A stretch of 64,000 nucleotides of DNA from Istiophorus platypterus. Its lineage: Eukaryota; Chordata; Actinopteri; Istiophoriformes; Istiophoridae. A model generated the notes under the pieces. The model was not told where the DNA came from and ran no database searches. It was given only the letters and a program-made list of their open reading frames with translations. The stretch lies in NCBI GenBank assembly GCA_016859345.1, contig CM029134.1, positions 11,847,060-11,911,059 on the forward strand, written 5' to 3'. Below, piece by piece: positions 1 to 13,600 of the stretch (position 1 is its first letter; each line of letters begins with the position of its first letter). A program made the position numbers and the translations under genes.

Positions 1-480
1 TTTGAAGCGAAACCAATGCTTAGTTAACATATTTCATCTCATCAGGGCCACGGTGGTGCATAGTACATAATAGCTGGACAGTGTGTGGTGGCTGTGTGCT
101 GAGAGAGGCCTCTTGTCACTTCTTGTATTTGTTATGACTGAGGTTTAACCTTTGACCCCCCTATCCAAGTACTGGATCAGAAGTAGCATTCATAGGGGCT
201 TGATTGGAGTGTGCCATGAGGCCTTGGGTCATCTTAACCCACAGCTCTGGGGAGGAGCCTCCCCTCTCCGTGTGTGTGTTTCTGCATGCAGACCTTTATA
301 CGTGTCTGTATGTTGTGGAGTGAACGTGTTACTGGTTGAGTGTTAGTTGTGTGGCCCTGTAATGTCCTCATCCAAGCTGTCTACATGCCTTGTATGTGCA
401 TTTGTCGCATCTTTGTTGGTATGTGTGCTTTATTTGTGTCCTACACTTGTCCCGTTCACTGTGATTCCTGTACCCCACAG

Positions 481-606
481 CAGGGCTGAGCCTATTTACA
501 GTGTCATCCACAAACCTGGGGACAGCAAGGTGCCCCAGGCCCTCTACAGAGGCTTCTGTCCTTCCCCTGCTCCCTTGTGCCAAGGTCCACTCCCCTTCTC
601 TGGCAG
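481..606 (+). CDS. dlg3: dlg3 cassette exon between PDZ2 and PDZ3
   Basis: The exon is bounded by a ccccacag acceptor and a GGCAG|gtacta donor. It enters in phase 2 and leaves in phase 2, so its 126 bp (42 codons) can be included or skipped without shifting the frame. Joined to 6043 it reads ...PFSGR|EPRKVLLHK. The residues AEPIYSVIHK resemble the PEPVYSTVNK segment that I recall from DLG2 at the same place just before PDZ3, which supports homology with that alternative segment. The main human DLG3 protein, as I recall it, lacks it. A second acceptor 3 bp inside the exon, at 483, would remove one codon. Confidence 0.6.
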
Positions 607-1565
607 GTACTAACCTAGTCCATTACGCCTCACTTAGTTAACCCTCCTCCATATAGCTCAGTATCCTGATCTGGCATCAGACAGGAGTAGGGCCAGAGAG
701 GGATGGAGGCCACCTGCTTCACCATTGGAATGTTGTAACACCGTTGTGCGCAAAATACACAAAAAAAACACTATCTCTGTCTCTTTCTGTACGTATGTCT
801 GCATGTGAATGTTTCCCCACCTCATGTCTACTTTACTCCTTTATATGATGGTACTTTTTGTTTGTATGACATATCTAGTCTTCAACTCATATGCAGCTAC
901 CACTTAATCTTTCATGACTTCACATGAAATGCATTAAAGATCCGTAACAGCAATGGCAAATTGATTGCACAGTGAAATTGAAGGAAATACATGCATTATG
1001 TCTTTCCATTTATGCATGTGTTTTCTTAGGTTTTTGCCATCACACATGCACCACTACTACTACTTTTCATATTTTAAAAAAGGTCTACCCCTAGTCATTA
1101 TGTGTCCGTCAATTTTCCACCGATCTGCTCCTATCTGTGAACCTCAAACAACAGTGCCTTGCTTGTCTCGGTTTAAAATGGAGTCATACCTGCTCTTCAT
1201 AAGCACTTCTCCACAGGAGTGCAGCCGAAAGGGCTTCACTCTCCCACAAGCTGCTCAATTCCATCTGTTAGTACCCATCGATAAAACTAAGCCTCCATCT
1301 CGGGCCAAGTTACTTAATACATGACATTTATGGCAGTGCTTGAAGTTTTTCACTCTTTGGCATTAACAAATGTACAAAAGGCCTCTTGTTTAAATTTTGT
1401 TTTCACTTATTTATTTAAGTTATATCCACAGTCTTGTCCATTGTGCTCAACTCATGGATGAATTCCCCAATTTTCCTGTGTGAACCATTTCTTTTAATGT
1501 TTGTGTTAATGTAGCCTTTATTGTGTAACATATATGCCATACACTGATGCAAATACATGTTTTCC

Positions 1566-1600
<35 letters not shown>

Positions 1601-4600
1601 AAACGGCACATTCTGGTCTTGCTGTTTGACAATATCTTAAGGCGGGTGGTGGTGATTAAAGAAGGGACAGTACAGGAGGATGGGAAGGCTTATGGGAGCC
1701 ACCCATCACAAACTTTGGAATGTTTTGCCTGCTGCTCCGTGTATGTAAATATAAACACTGAGCCTTGCTGTTACCATAAACGTAATGGGGACGGAGAGCC
1801 TGATCCGGTATGGGCCAGCAGACCAGTAGCAGCAGACAGTCCTGCAGCTGTCATGATTCATCTGCATGCTGGCAAAACCAGGCCGTGCGCTCAGGTCTTA
1901 CCCCTCTCTTCCCCCATACTGCCAGTACCAATCACACACACATACTGTACACGAGACATTTGTTTATAATGTGCTGACACAAACGAGCACACGTGCAGAT
2001 ACATGTGATTCACGCGCGATGCACAATTATGACACTGACGCATACCTGTGTGGATGCATCCTACACACCAGACAACTGATAAATCAACAGCACAAATGAA
2101 AACGGCCTATAAGCCACGCCCAAGCATGCACCTGTTCGCCACCACTGGGTTTGTGTGTCATGTCTGCTGTTGGACCAGAAAAAGAGCGGCATGGTCTCGG
2201 AGGACATCGTGTCCGACAACCGACTTGATCCCAATCACGGCAGATGAGCATCCAGCTCCATCAGACTGACAGGCAGATAGCAGACACTTCCCTCCTGCCC
2301 CTGCAGCTTCCCCATTGGTTCTGACCAGGAGGTTTTTTTTTTAGATGGATGCTATAGTAAGCACCGGCTTCCGCAGAAGTGGAGCAGGCTGGTTGTTAGG
2401 AATGAGTCAGAGCTTGTATCTGCCCTCTGCCCATCTGCACATCCCCCTCAGTGGTGTCATCACAGACACATCCTCCGACACCCCCCCCCCACATCTGATT
2501 TTACCCCCTTTGTGGAGATATGTCAGTACTGTACATAGCTCCCTTGCCTCATTGTTTCTGTCTACATTTACTTGATAAGACATGGAACCTCTGGGTTTAA
2601 ATATGCCTGTTTAGTGTAAACATGCATCTGCGTGCAGTGGTGACAGTTTGCACAATCACTAAACAAGCAGCTCCCCTTTGCTGGTCGGGGCTGAAGAAGT
2701 TACATATACACAACAATGCCTCTGGTTAGTCTGCTTTGTTTGGGAACAGCTTGCATAAACACATAAGCTGGAGGACTGCAGCAGGTGAGCTAATCAGTAA
2801 CTTTATGTGTCTCACGCACAAACACAAAACCTTTGACTGGGCAGCGCAAGAATTCAGCCATCAATAGCAAGGGACACTTTGACCTTTGGTTAGCATTTTT
2901 AAAACCTGCCAAAGCACAAAGAGAAATTTAAAATAAAAATTTATCACAGCAGATTCAGCTGAGTGCTCATCTTAGGTGTTAATCATTCATCAACCCAGTT
3001 TTATTTTTAGTCACAGTGAGAGGCATGAAATATCTTCGACTGTCTGTCACCTTAGCAGCAAATATATTGTCCTTCATGAAATTAGAGGAAAATTTCAGGC
3101 CATCAAGAAGCATACACAGAAAATCTGTGGTTTAAATGTAAGCGGTGAAAAGGCAGTGATAAAGCAGAATTTTAATTGTATATGTATGCGCCTCTATACA
3201 TAAGCTGATGTGATCCATTCGGGGAAAGGGAGAGATAAAGTGCCATGAGAGAGGTATTGTCTGTCTGTGGAAAATGGCGTCCATCTGCAGTATCCACCAT
3301 TAATCAGCCAAGCAGAGCCAATTACTGGGCTGAGTCCATGGCAGCATGACCCCTGAACCCCCGCTCCCCAGATATCCATTCACAGCTTTAGGATTGAGCT
3401 GTGACCACCTCAGCCAAAACACTGAAACAGACAGGGAAAACGCAGCAGTGGGAGAGGCAATGGGTTCTGACTTAGAGAAAAGAGTTGCAAGAGAAATTGC
3501 CGGGCAGAGAGAAAGGGTTTTTACTGCGCTATATCTGTTTACATTCCTGGCATGGATGAAAAGGCAAAGAGGGGAGGGGAGTGGAAGGTAGGCAGGTCTT
3601 GTGATAAAGGGGGGGACATGATCGCTGCATTTAAAAGAGTAGGCATTCATTCCCACTTTCCATTGAAAATGGTCTGGCAATTCACATCCTATGGACAACC
3701 AGTGCATGCAGAAACACATGTGCATACTGCTCCCTTGGAGAACAACTGTAGGATAACAAAAAGACACTGGCCTTTAGTGTTCAAATACACCACAGAAGTC
3801 TGTAAATTATTTTCATGAAAGGAAATCTAGCTTGCTGTCCATTGTGTGAGCAGCTCCTTGGTTTGTTTATACACTGACAAATTAGCAAGGAGCTTCTGGG
3901 ACTCTGTCTGCCTAGTCTCCAGTGGGCCAGGCTAACAGATAGGAATGCTGTTGTGTTGTACGGGGGGGCTGGACGGAAAGCATCATCAGAGCAGAGATGA
4001 GTGTGAAAGGAGACCAAAGTTGTTAAACGTCCAGTCCGATGCTCTTGATGTAATGCAGTCCTGGTCATTTCAGATGTGAGTAAGGGGTGATTTTGGCTTC
4101 TTCCTGTAGAATGGAACAAAGATGATATGCGGGACCGGTAGGGTTAAGTGTTAAGTCTTTCCTTGCTAGTGATGATTGAGAGAGAGTGTGTGTGGCAGCC
4201 CAAAGAGGAGCTGTTTCCCATCACAGCACACAAGGATGAGATACGGAACATGAGGCCCCGAACACAGGAGCTTCTAAAATTATAGGCCCTCTCTTTGCGG
4301 AAGGCCAGATAGGCAGGGGGGCCGACGAGTTAGAGATGAGCTGAGTGTTGTGCCATAGCCACCATGTTCACAGTCAACATCTCATCTTCCATGTCGCTGG
4401 TGAGAAGCCTGCCTGAACGCACAATTAGGAAATGCTCTTTCAGAAGCAAGCACCGAATCCGGATCCTAAGGTAACCATGGAGATCTGTGTGCCTCGTCGA
4501 GCTGGGATGAAAAGCTCAAGATGGAAAGCAAGGTTATTTTAAGACTTGTTTGAAAGAAAGTCAGTTGTTTTAGCATATTTAAAGGCAATTGCCACTTCCC

Positions 4601-7600
4601 ATTTTATTTAATTATTTATTATCTCTGGTTCTAAAAAAAATCTTGAAGGATATGGAAAGAAGCAAGAACAATATGGAGCAAATATTTTAAGTCTTGTCAG
4701 CACAGTGGTAATGAATCTGTCCCCAATTCTGCCCTGTACAAACATTATTTGGTAGGAATCGTGCAGAACCAGAGCCACCTTGTTGCTCCTGATCTATCTA
4801 ATTTAGTGGTCTTACAAAAAAAAAAAACCTCTGCGTCTAAGTTTGGTTAATTGCAATTGAGTAGTTTAACAGTCTGGTTAAACTTTCTGTTTGCACCGTT
4901 TTACCATTTAGGACTTTCTGTTTCTCCTCATCTCTTTTAGTGAAGTAATCAACGCTTTTTCCAGTCCATCGTGGGTATGATTCTGAAAGTTTGGAATGCT
5001 GCCTCAGCTGCAATCGATGGGAAAATGGTCATAACAGCAAGTTAGAGCACAGCCACTGGGGACTGAGTAGGAATTGTTCCTGTAGACCGCAGGCTGAGTA
5101 CTGCAAAAGAAGACCACTAATAAGAACCATGCAGTGTTTTATGTTAAGAGAGGAAACTGTGTGTTTGTGTCTGTGTATGCACCGGCGCCTATGCCTATGT
5201 AAAGGCATGCATGTATTGCATGCATGTATTGCACGCATGTACATATGTGTGTATTTGTGTATGAAATAGGCGCATGTACTTGTGTGTTTTTGAATCTAAA
5301 GTTGGGCTTCCTAGAGTATCTGTATTTGCACTAGTATGGAGTGTGTTCTCAGAGGGTTTTTGCTGGACCATAGCAGCGGTTTGGACTCTCTAGAGTTTTA
5401 AAACTGAGGCAGGCTGAATATCCTGCTGGAGGATGAGTCATAGTGGCTAAAGCTAAAGCAGAGCTTCAGTGGATCTGGTGAGCAGGAGGTAGCTCATTGT
5501 GTTTACATTAATATGAGTCGGTGTTTCCACAAGATTGCCATGCATACGTAGACAGTGCTATAGTCAATAGATAACCAGCATTTGGATCCTGTCGTTTCGC
5601 TGATTGTGTTATTGCTTACATAGTAATGATGGTACAGTTCTATCCAAGTGGTTTTCATAATAATCCAAATTATCTTTATCAGCATTATGATTACTGTATG
5701 ATTTTTATGTGATTAATCATTGTTTCTACTGGTGTACGGTGTCCTGTCGATTAATCCTTTAGAGGTTCATTTATAGCACTCACATTCAAAAATATACAGA
5801 GTGGATCCACAAAAAAAAAAAGATCTGCAGGCCCACTGCTTGTAGCTGCCTAAAATGAATGCATTCAACATTTTGGGATCAAACACACTGTAAACCTATA
5901 AAAGATGGCTGTTTCCTGAAACAGTCTCTGTGCGCCACCTCTGTTTTATGCTCTTTCTATTTCAGTTATATATCTCTCTGCTCATCTCTTCAATTGCTGT
6001 CTGTCTCACCCTTCACCCTGACACTGTCACTCTGTTTGGCAGGGAGCCAAGGAAGGTGTTGCTGCACAAAGGCTCCACAGGCCTGGGCTTCAACATCGTA
6101 GGCGGGGAGGATGGAGAGGGCATCTTCGTCTCCTTCATCCTGGCCGGAGGGCCAGCTGACCTGAGTGGCGAGCTGAGGAGGGGCGACCGGATTCTCTCAG
6201 TCAGTATATCAGCTTTGGGTTTTGTGTTTATCCATCATCAAAAACTATAACAAATTTGAGGCTTTGTTGGAAGATTTTCAGCCAACTCCCGCTGTCAGAA
6301 TAATGATGATAGATTTAATGTGGACTAGAGTTTAGAAAGCCAGCAAACATCTGCCCTGCAAATGTCCTTGAGCAAGACATTAAATTCAACTCCAAGGAAG
6401 CCTATTGGTGCTTTGCCAGACAAGAGAACTTTGTGAATCATAGCAATATCCAATAAATTACATATTCAAATCCCTTGACTTGTATTTCACAAATCTTAGG
6501 ATTTTTTAGAATCCAATGTCGCTCTAAATGTATGCCTGTTTTATTTAAGTGCTGCTTGTGGTCTGAAAATACATTGCCTCACATTATATGAAAAGATAAT
6601 ATTGGACCGAATGGTGTTGATGAAGTAGTTGGGTTTTGTTTTTTTTTCATTTCTTCCTAAGTTTCTCTCATCTGTTTTTTTTCACAGGTGAATGGAGTGA
6701 ACCTAAGGAATGCCACACATGAGCAGGCGGCTGCAGCACTGAAGAGAGCTGGACAGACTGTCACCATCATTGCTCAGTACAGGCCTGAAGGTAGGGCCCT
6801 ATGGTCTCGAATCACAAGTGAATACTCAATGTTGTTGTTCTAAATTGACTTTGAGGTCACTGTTTTAAAAGTCTGTTATGGAGTGAGTTATTGTCATACA
6901 ACCTTTATCAAATCATTTGATTTCCAAAAGTATTCTTGCGTCAGATTAACTTGTTAAGTTAGATTACTTTGTAAAATGTCTTTTATGGCTCTGAAGGTGT
7001 CTTTCTAAAGTCTGAGAAAATTACCGAGATGATTTCACCTGAGTTATCTCAACTCGGGCTACCAGGATACTGTTCTCACTCCTGTGTTGCAAATATGTAG
7101 CTTCCACCAGCAGGGTTGAGCATATTTTACCATGAGGAGTGGAAACAAGCTAACAACAGGTAACAAAAATCTGCCCACCAGCGCCTCTAAAGCTCACTAA
7201 TTAACATGTTATGTCTTGTCTGTTTAATGTGTTTAAAAGAAATCAAAGTGTAAAAATGACATGGTTCTGTGCTGGACTATTTCTTGGCCCGGTGCACTCA
7301 CCTCAGACTTAGCAGCTTATCATACAGATATGATGGTGGGATCGGTCTTCTCGGCTGACTCTCATTTCTGTAAATGTTGAACTTTAACCAGGCTGGGAGG
7401 GTCTAACTAAAGGCACTATCAAGTTATCTGATTTGAAACGTAGGATCCATTGTTAGGACTGTGTATCAGCTTCACGTACGTGTGTGGGCTTGTACGAGTT
7501 AAACAAAATGGGGACCCGCTCATAGAAAAACCGCTCCATAGCTCTTCCCCAGGTCTGAAACACCGCAGGGAACCTTCGAGAAAGCGCGTCAACTTGGAGA

Positions 7601-10600
7601 CGGATCTCACTTCTCCTGAGAATCTACTCCTTAGCTTCTGAATCTAAACCCTTCCTCTTTTTAAATAAGGCTCACTCTTTTCCTAAAACTGCTGAGCAGT
7701 GCCGATTATTTATTTATTCATTTGTTTATTTGTTTATTTGTTCGCCAAACTGTGTATTTGTTGCAAACTATTTCCAGTGGTGGAATAATACACATTTGGC
7801 GCTTCCTGTTAGCACTTTCGGCAGCCGGACGGTTTACTTTGGAATGACTCTGAATAAAGCACGGTGCCCATGATCATGGTAATAAAGGAAGATATGACCC
7901 AGTGCAATAAGTGGCCAACCTACATGCTTTTCACTAGTTTTTGGGATAATCATAACGGGGGAAGGTGTATGAGGCTTTGAATGCATAGACAGAGCTTCCT
8001 GGTGTGATCAGTTTATATCTGTTTCGCCAAGTAATGGGATTTATTTCATTTTATTTTTTAACAGTAACACATCGGTAAAACATAAGCGCACTTTTCCTCC
8101 AAAGTCCCGCGCGAGCGCCGGATCCGCCTCCTTTCGCGACGGACGCGGCTCATCGCGCGTCCGCGCACGCACGCGCACGCACGTACGCACCCACGCACAC
8201 GCACGAACGCGCACGCTCGCTCGCTCGCTCGCTCCTGATAGGCCGGGTCCGAGGAAGTCATTCAGGTTCAGGGGCGGCGCCCGCGTTAGCGGGCCGGAGC
8301 CCGGAGCCAACGTCGAGGCGGGCGGAGGAGCCGCCGTCCTCCCCCCCCGACACCGCCACCCCACCCCCGCCCAAACCCCCGAGCCTCCGCGGGCGGCCGC
8401 CGTCCGCAGACCTGGACTCGGAGCCCGGGACGACGGCCGCAAAAAACGAGGAGCCTGAGCGGGAACTGCCCGGGAAACTGCTGGCTCTGCAGCCGACGCG
8501 GCCCCGGATGAAAGTTACTAGTTATCGTTATCGTTTTTTAAACCGCTGAAAGCAAATGTGGAAGACGATAAGAGGGAAACAGACACAATAACAACAACAA
8601 CAACAACAAAAACAAACAAAAACACGAAACCCACACAAACTTTTAGCTTGTATCCGTCTAGCAGCCTGCGCGGATGGGGGATGGGCCGGGGTACAACAGA
8701 GGCGGCAGCAGAAGCAGAGCAGAAGCCGCATGAGCTGCCCGATGGCCGGATGAAGACACCGGCGGCCGCCCCGGCGAAGTAAGAGCCACGGTTCCGTTTC
8801 GATTGAGGTGAGACGGGGAACGAAGATTGCGGCTTCGGGGATGGTGGGAGAGAAAAAAGGGAAAGGGAAAAAACAAAACCAATACGTCGACACATTGAGA
8901 CCGGGTCCGACGGCGAGCCGCCTCGTAGAAATCGTTCATTTTGACCGCTGCTGTCTTTTGGCTTTAGCCCCCGTGGTTTTTAACTCGGGTGGTAAAGTTA
9001 CAGTATAACGAGTAAACGTGTCCAGAGAGAGAAAAGCGAGAGCGGAGCCTCTGGAAGCGCCGACGCGGGTCCACATAGCCTCTTTCTCCAGCCTCGAAAC
9101 TCATGTCGAGTCGCTGTGGCAGCCATGTGATCGCCTCAGCCCTACTGGGGTTAATACAGCCACCTCCACGGTTCACTCCTGCCATTACCTGGAATCTGCA
9201 TTCGTTCGGTTTTACGTCTGTTTTGTCTTTGTTTTTTTTTTTTTTGTTTTTTGTTTTTTTTTAACTTCATCTGACTCTTTAGTTTCACGGCCTCACGTTG
9301 TGGTTGATATGTGTCAGCTTTCATCCAGGCACTTTAAATGATTGTTATACCGTTCTTACGTAACCCTAAACCCTCAGGTAAGGGCACAGAGGTGTGGTCC
9401 AACAGGTGTGTGTCCGCTTTGTGGTTTCGGCAGTGACCTCGGCTCTAAACATTTACATCTCACCTGTGTGTCAATGCCACGACAGACTTTGGACGTTCAA
9501 CTCTCAGACCACAAGTCAATTTTCGTTGCTGACTGAGGCAGGATTTACATTTTTGCTTTGCCTCGTAAATCTTTTGTCACATTTAACAAAGTTTATTTCA
9601 CTATTTTCCACCACTTAGTCTTTTTTAATAGTAAACTATGGATTCGCTGCGCTTTATGGCCACTTTGGCAGTTGCATTTTCCCTCAGTGTTTTTATAATT
9701 CTTTGCATGTGCACTTGAGTATGCTGCAGTAATGCTATGACAACAATGGGGAGGATATTGTAAGCTTTAGATCTAGGCTGTTTTCTCAGGTTGGACTATG
9801 ACAGGAATGTGGAGGGGCATAAGTCAGAGCATGCTCTCGCTCCATATTCTTTTCGCTTTCAATAAAACACAGGCCTTAAATGTCCAATAACACTCCAAGG
9901 TCATTGAAATGGTGGTGGAACAGGATCAGAGAGTTGGCATACAGCTAAGGTAGAGACCACAGCAGGCTAAGATCAAAACTGACTATATTGCAGTATAGGT
10001 TTTCCCCCCGCAACAAAAATGCTGATTATAATGCTTCATTCTTTTCCATTTCAGTTCATGTTTTCTCGCATGCCAGACCATTCAGGCTGTATCTTGAATA
10101 ATGATGTGGTTAGTTGAAGGGAACCTTTGTTTTCAATACCAAATCATGCTTTCAGCTCTGTGCCCCCTTTGTAACACAGTGAAGGACACTTATCTGTTTG
10201 TGTACAATGCTTAACTACTCTAAACATATGAGTTGAGTACTGGAAAATGATTGACTTCCTGAAACCCAAGTGGTGACCTGAGATCTGTTGCTAGTAAATC
10301 TGCTGGTATCCTGAAGCAGTGTGTGACATGTCATCCGTTTGAGTTTGGAGCTGTACAAGGACAGTCAGTCGAGAAGGAGGAAGTGGAGCTAGTTTATGTT
10401 GGGCAAACTGCCTGGAGAGTGGTCTCAGGGGCCAGAGCTTGTGGCATCCACGGACCTCTAACGGAAGACCAACGCTGTAGACTATAGGAAGCCACAACAG
10501 AGCACAAAGGCTGAAGCAGGAGGCCACCCTGACTCTCAGTGGCTTACTGGAGCATCACCAAGTCTCTTTAACTCACATTCAGTTAGAAGGAATGGAGGTA

Positions 10601-13600
10601 AGGGGTGTGTATCCACACGCTGCCCTGCCCCACAATCAAGGAGTGTAATTACACTAAAATCTTTGCACGTAGGAAATGGGAGGAGGGCTGTGGAGGAAAT
10701 GTTAAACTCCATGCGCCCTGATCAAACTCACACCAGTGTGCATTTCAGAGATTTGTAGACAGTTTATCCAGGGTCTACATGTTCCTCCTGCAGTATATTA
10801 TAAGAGAGGGGGGGGGGCTCTATGTGCTCACTGGCTGGACTATTCCTGAGAACATAACACACTCTCACATTACAAGTACATGCCTGCTGTGTTGCATAAC
10901 TGGATCAAAAGAGAAGCGACTGTCCCCCAAAATAAAAAAGCTGTACGACTAATGAGGACACGCAGTGGGAGTGAGCGATACAGAATAGTCCCAGTTTCTA
11001 TTAGCTGTCTGATCTTCCTGTGGGTCACTCCTAAAAATATAGGCTAGCTCTTGTACATTAAGTGCCTTAACGGACGGAGATATCACGTTGATAACTGTGG
11101 ACTCACATTTCCCAGTATTTCAAAGGTAAGCATCTGAGCAGGGATGTTGATTGGTGATTGATCACTATAAAGAGCTGGACTAGTCAATCGACATGTAATC
11201 GACATTGCACAAAGGACTCATTCTCAACCAGGTAATAAAAGAAGTAACAGTATGTCATCAGATAATGGGGGTAGTGTAGCCTGTTTGGACTATCTACAAG
11301 GATTTGCTGTTGTAGAAAATATCTTTGAATTTTATTTTACTTTAATCTATTTATTTTTCATTAATACAAATATAAAAGAGTTATGGTATGAGTGCCTTGC
11401 ATGTCCGTCCAAGATTTATTATATCCAATGCAAATGGCGTGTTATGCAAAAAAAGGTTTTAACTTTTCACTAATGACTGGCTGAGTGGGAGTAAGAGCAG
11501 CAGTTTTGGTTGATGGCATTATTTATTTGTGATTTTAATTTTATGACTCAAATAATTAACAGGTGTTTTATTAATTTCTGAGTCAAATACACACTGCAAA
11601 AATAGACCTTGCTGACATGAAAAAAAGTATTTCAAAGCATTAATTTGCATAGCTGATAGTAAAGAGATGACAGTAAGTAAAGGAAGAATGAGATGGAAAA
11701 TTACATGCAACAAAGGTCCTAGGCCACAAAATGGAGACATTGTGGTTCATGGGCAGCACCTCAGTCCCAAGGCCACAGGGGTGCCCTGTTTTGGAGGCCT
11801 TCAATCATTAATCCGTTAGGGGTCATAAATAATGCCAGGAATCAGTTGAAGAAAATTTGAATTTGAATCCTAGTGGTAGTTGGTCTGAGGACAGTATGCT
11901 GCCATCACCGTTATGACTTGGGTTTGCAGGCATCTGTATTTGGCTCTGTCTGATCTCACAATGCAGGAACAGTTCTGAAAGATTATTTTTGCTCCATGTG
12001 TTTTATATTCAACATGGCAAAAACAATCAATATGAAACTTGCATTTCAGTATAAAGGATTGTTTTCTTGTACTGTTGTAATGTGGTTTGTGATTCTTATT
12101 CACCAGTATCACAGTGCGTTATACTGCTGGGAATATCCTTCCTCCTCTTTGAAACAGATCTAAGCTTCCTCTACTGTTTCATATCATCTAACTGTAAAAT
12201 GTACTGGAAACTGAGAGCAGTTTATTATAAAGGAAGTGTGTGCTGCAGAGTGGTCCGTTGTTTTTTTCAGGGGTTTCCTAAAACAGATGTTGTGATTTAC
12301 TATACATAGATGAATGTAATGGAGAACCGCTTGTATTCTGATGTCATTATCAACGGCGCATGGCAACAATTTAGGGTTTAGCTAATGATTTCCAACACAG
12401 ACCCTTAGAGCTGGTTGAAGTACTTTTCCTGCTCCTCTTGAATGTCCACTGTATTAATCCTTTGGATTTTAGGAATGTGAACAAGCAAAGCATTTAGCCT
12501 TATCACCTGTGCTGCTCAAACCTCATCCCCCCAGCACAGCGCTCCGCCAGCCCTTCAGGTTGGTGGCATTGTGAAGCAGAGCATTAAGATTGCACTCTCT
12601 ATTTAGCTGCTCTTTGTCTTGTCCCTGGGCTCCTCCCCTCCCAACCAGACGCTGCTTGTGCGTCTTTCTCTCTTCTCTCCTGTGTCTGACAGACAAGCAG
12701 ACTAGTCAGAATGCCCGTTTCCGCATCTGCTGTCCCTGTTCTAGGATTGCTAGGACTTTGCTCTTGGTTACAGTCATTCAGGCGGTGTCTAGTTACCTCA
12801 CCTTGCAGCGTCACTCAGTTGGATTGTTAACCCTTTGAGCCGAGACCAGAGCGGAGAGCCATTGCCAGGCCTAGGGTAGGATCTGTGTTTGCTTTGAATC
12901 CCCCTTTAGGTTTCGGCTGGGGCCGGAGGGAGTGAAGGGGTTAAAGTTCAGCAGCCCTAAGCTTGTTTTTGCACCTGCCCAGAAATTTCCAGGGGCTCGG
13001 ACAAACTTGGGGGAAACATTTTGTAGGCATGGGTGTTTGTTTTTCAGGGCTACTTGTGGGCATGTGGGACAGAATCTAGACTTTGATCTCTTGTTGCTCA
13101 CATTACAGGAAGTATTGCAAGCCATGGATGATAAAGATGTGAAGGCCTGGTAGTAAAAGAGAAATGTGAAGTAAATGAGCACAAAATTCTCCGGCATTGT
13201 TTTTTTTTCCGGGGAGGCGGGGGGGGTTAAGACTAATTATGCTTTGGACATAGATATGTTGTTATCTGAGCATTAATATACATTATAGCATGCCTTTTAA
13301 TGTTATGATTCTAGTTTGCAGTATATGGCTAAATTCCTTACCATTGCTGTGCAACATGGAACATTAACACTTTTCAATTCCAACGGCAATTACTTTTCGT
13401 TCATCAGCACTGGTAAGTGTAAAATCGTTAACATGTAGATACATGACAAAATTATAATAACAAAGACGGTGCTGCCTTTTCATGGTACCAATGCTCCCTT
13501 TGTATGATCACACAAGCAACGTAGCTTACTTGTTTTTCTAGCCGCATCAGCCGGTCTGTTTGTCTAGCCATGTGCTGTGTGCTTCGGTGCTTGTTCCAGC

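Noticed and set aside
1415..1969. Open frames on both strands around the (TG)n at 1566
   Set aside because: They are made of repeat-encoded His/Thr or Cys/Val runs, with no splice sites or family similarity.
8558..8782. 74-codon plus-strand frame in the CpG island as an alternative dlg3 N-terminus
   Set aside because: It ends in TAA at the donor itself and is out of phase with the exon at 14155. At most it is an upstream ORF.
8041..8939. Several minus-strand frames of 67–133 codons in the CpG island
   Set aside because: Few stop codons are expected in GC-rich DNA. The products are Arg/Ala/Pro low complexity with no recognisable domain.
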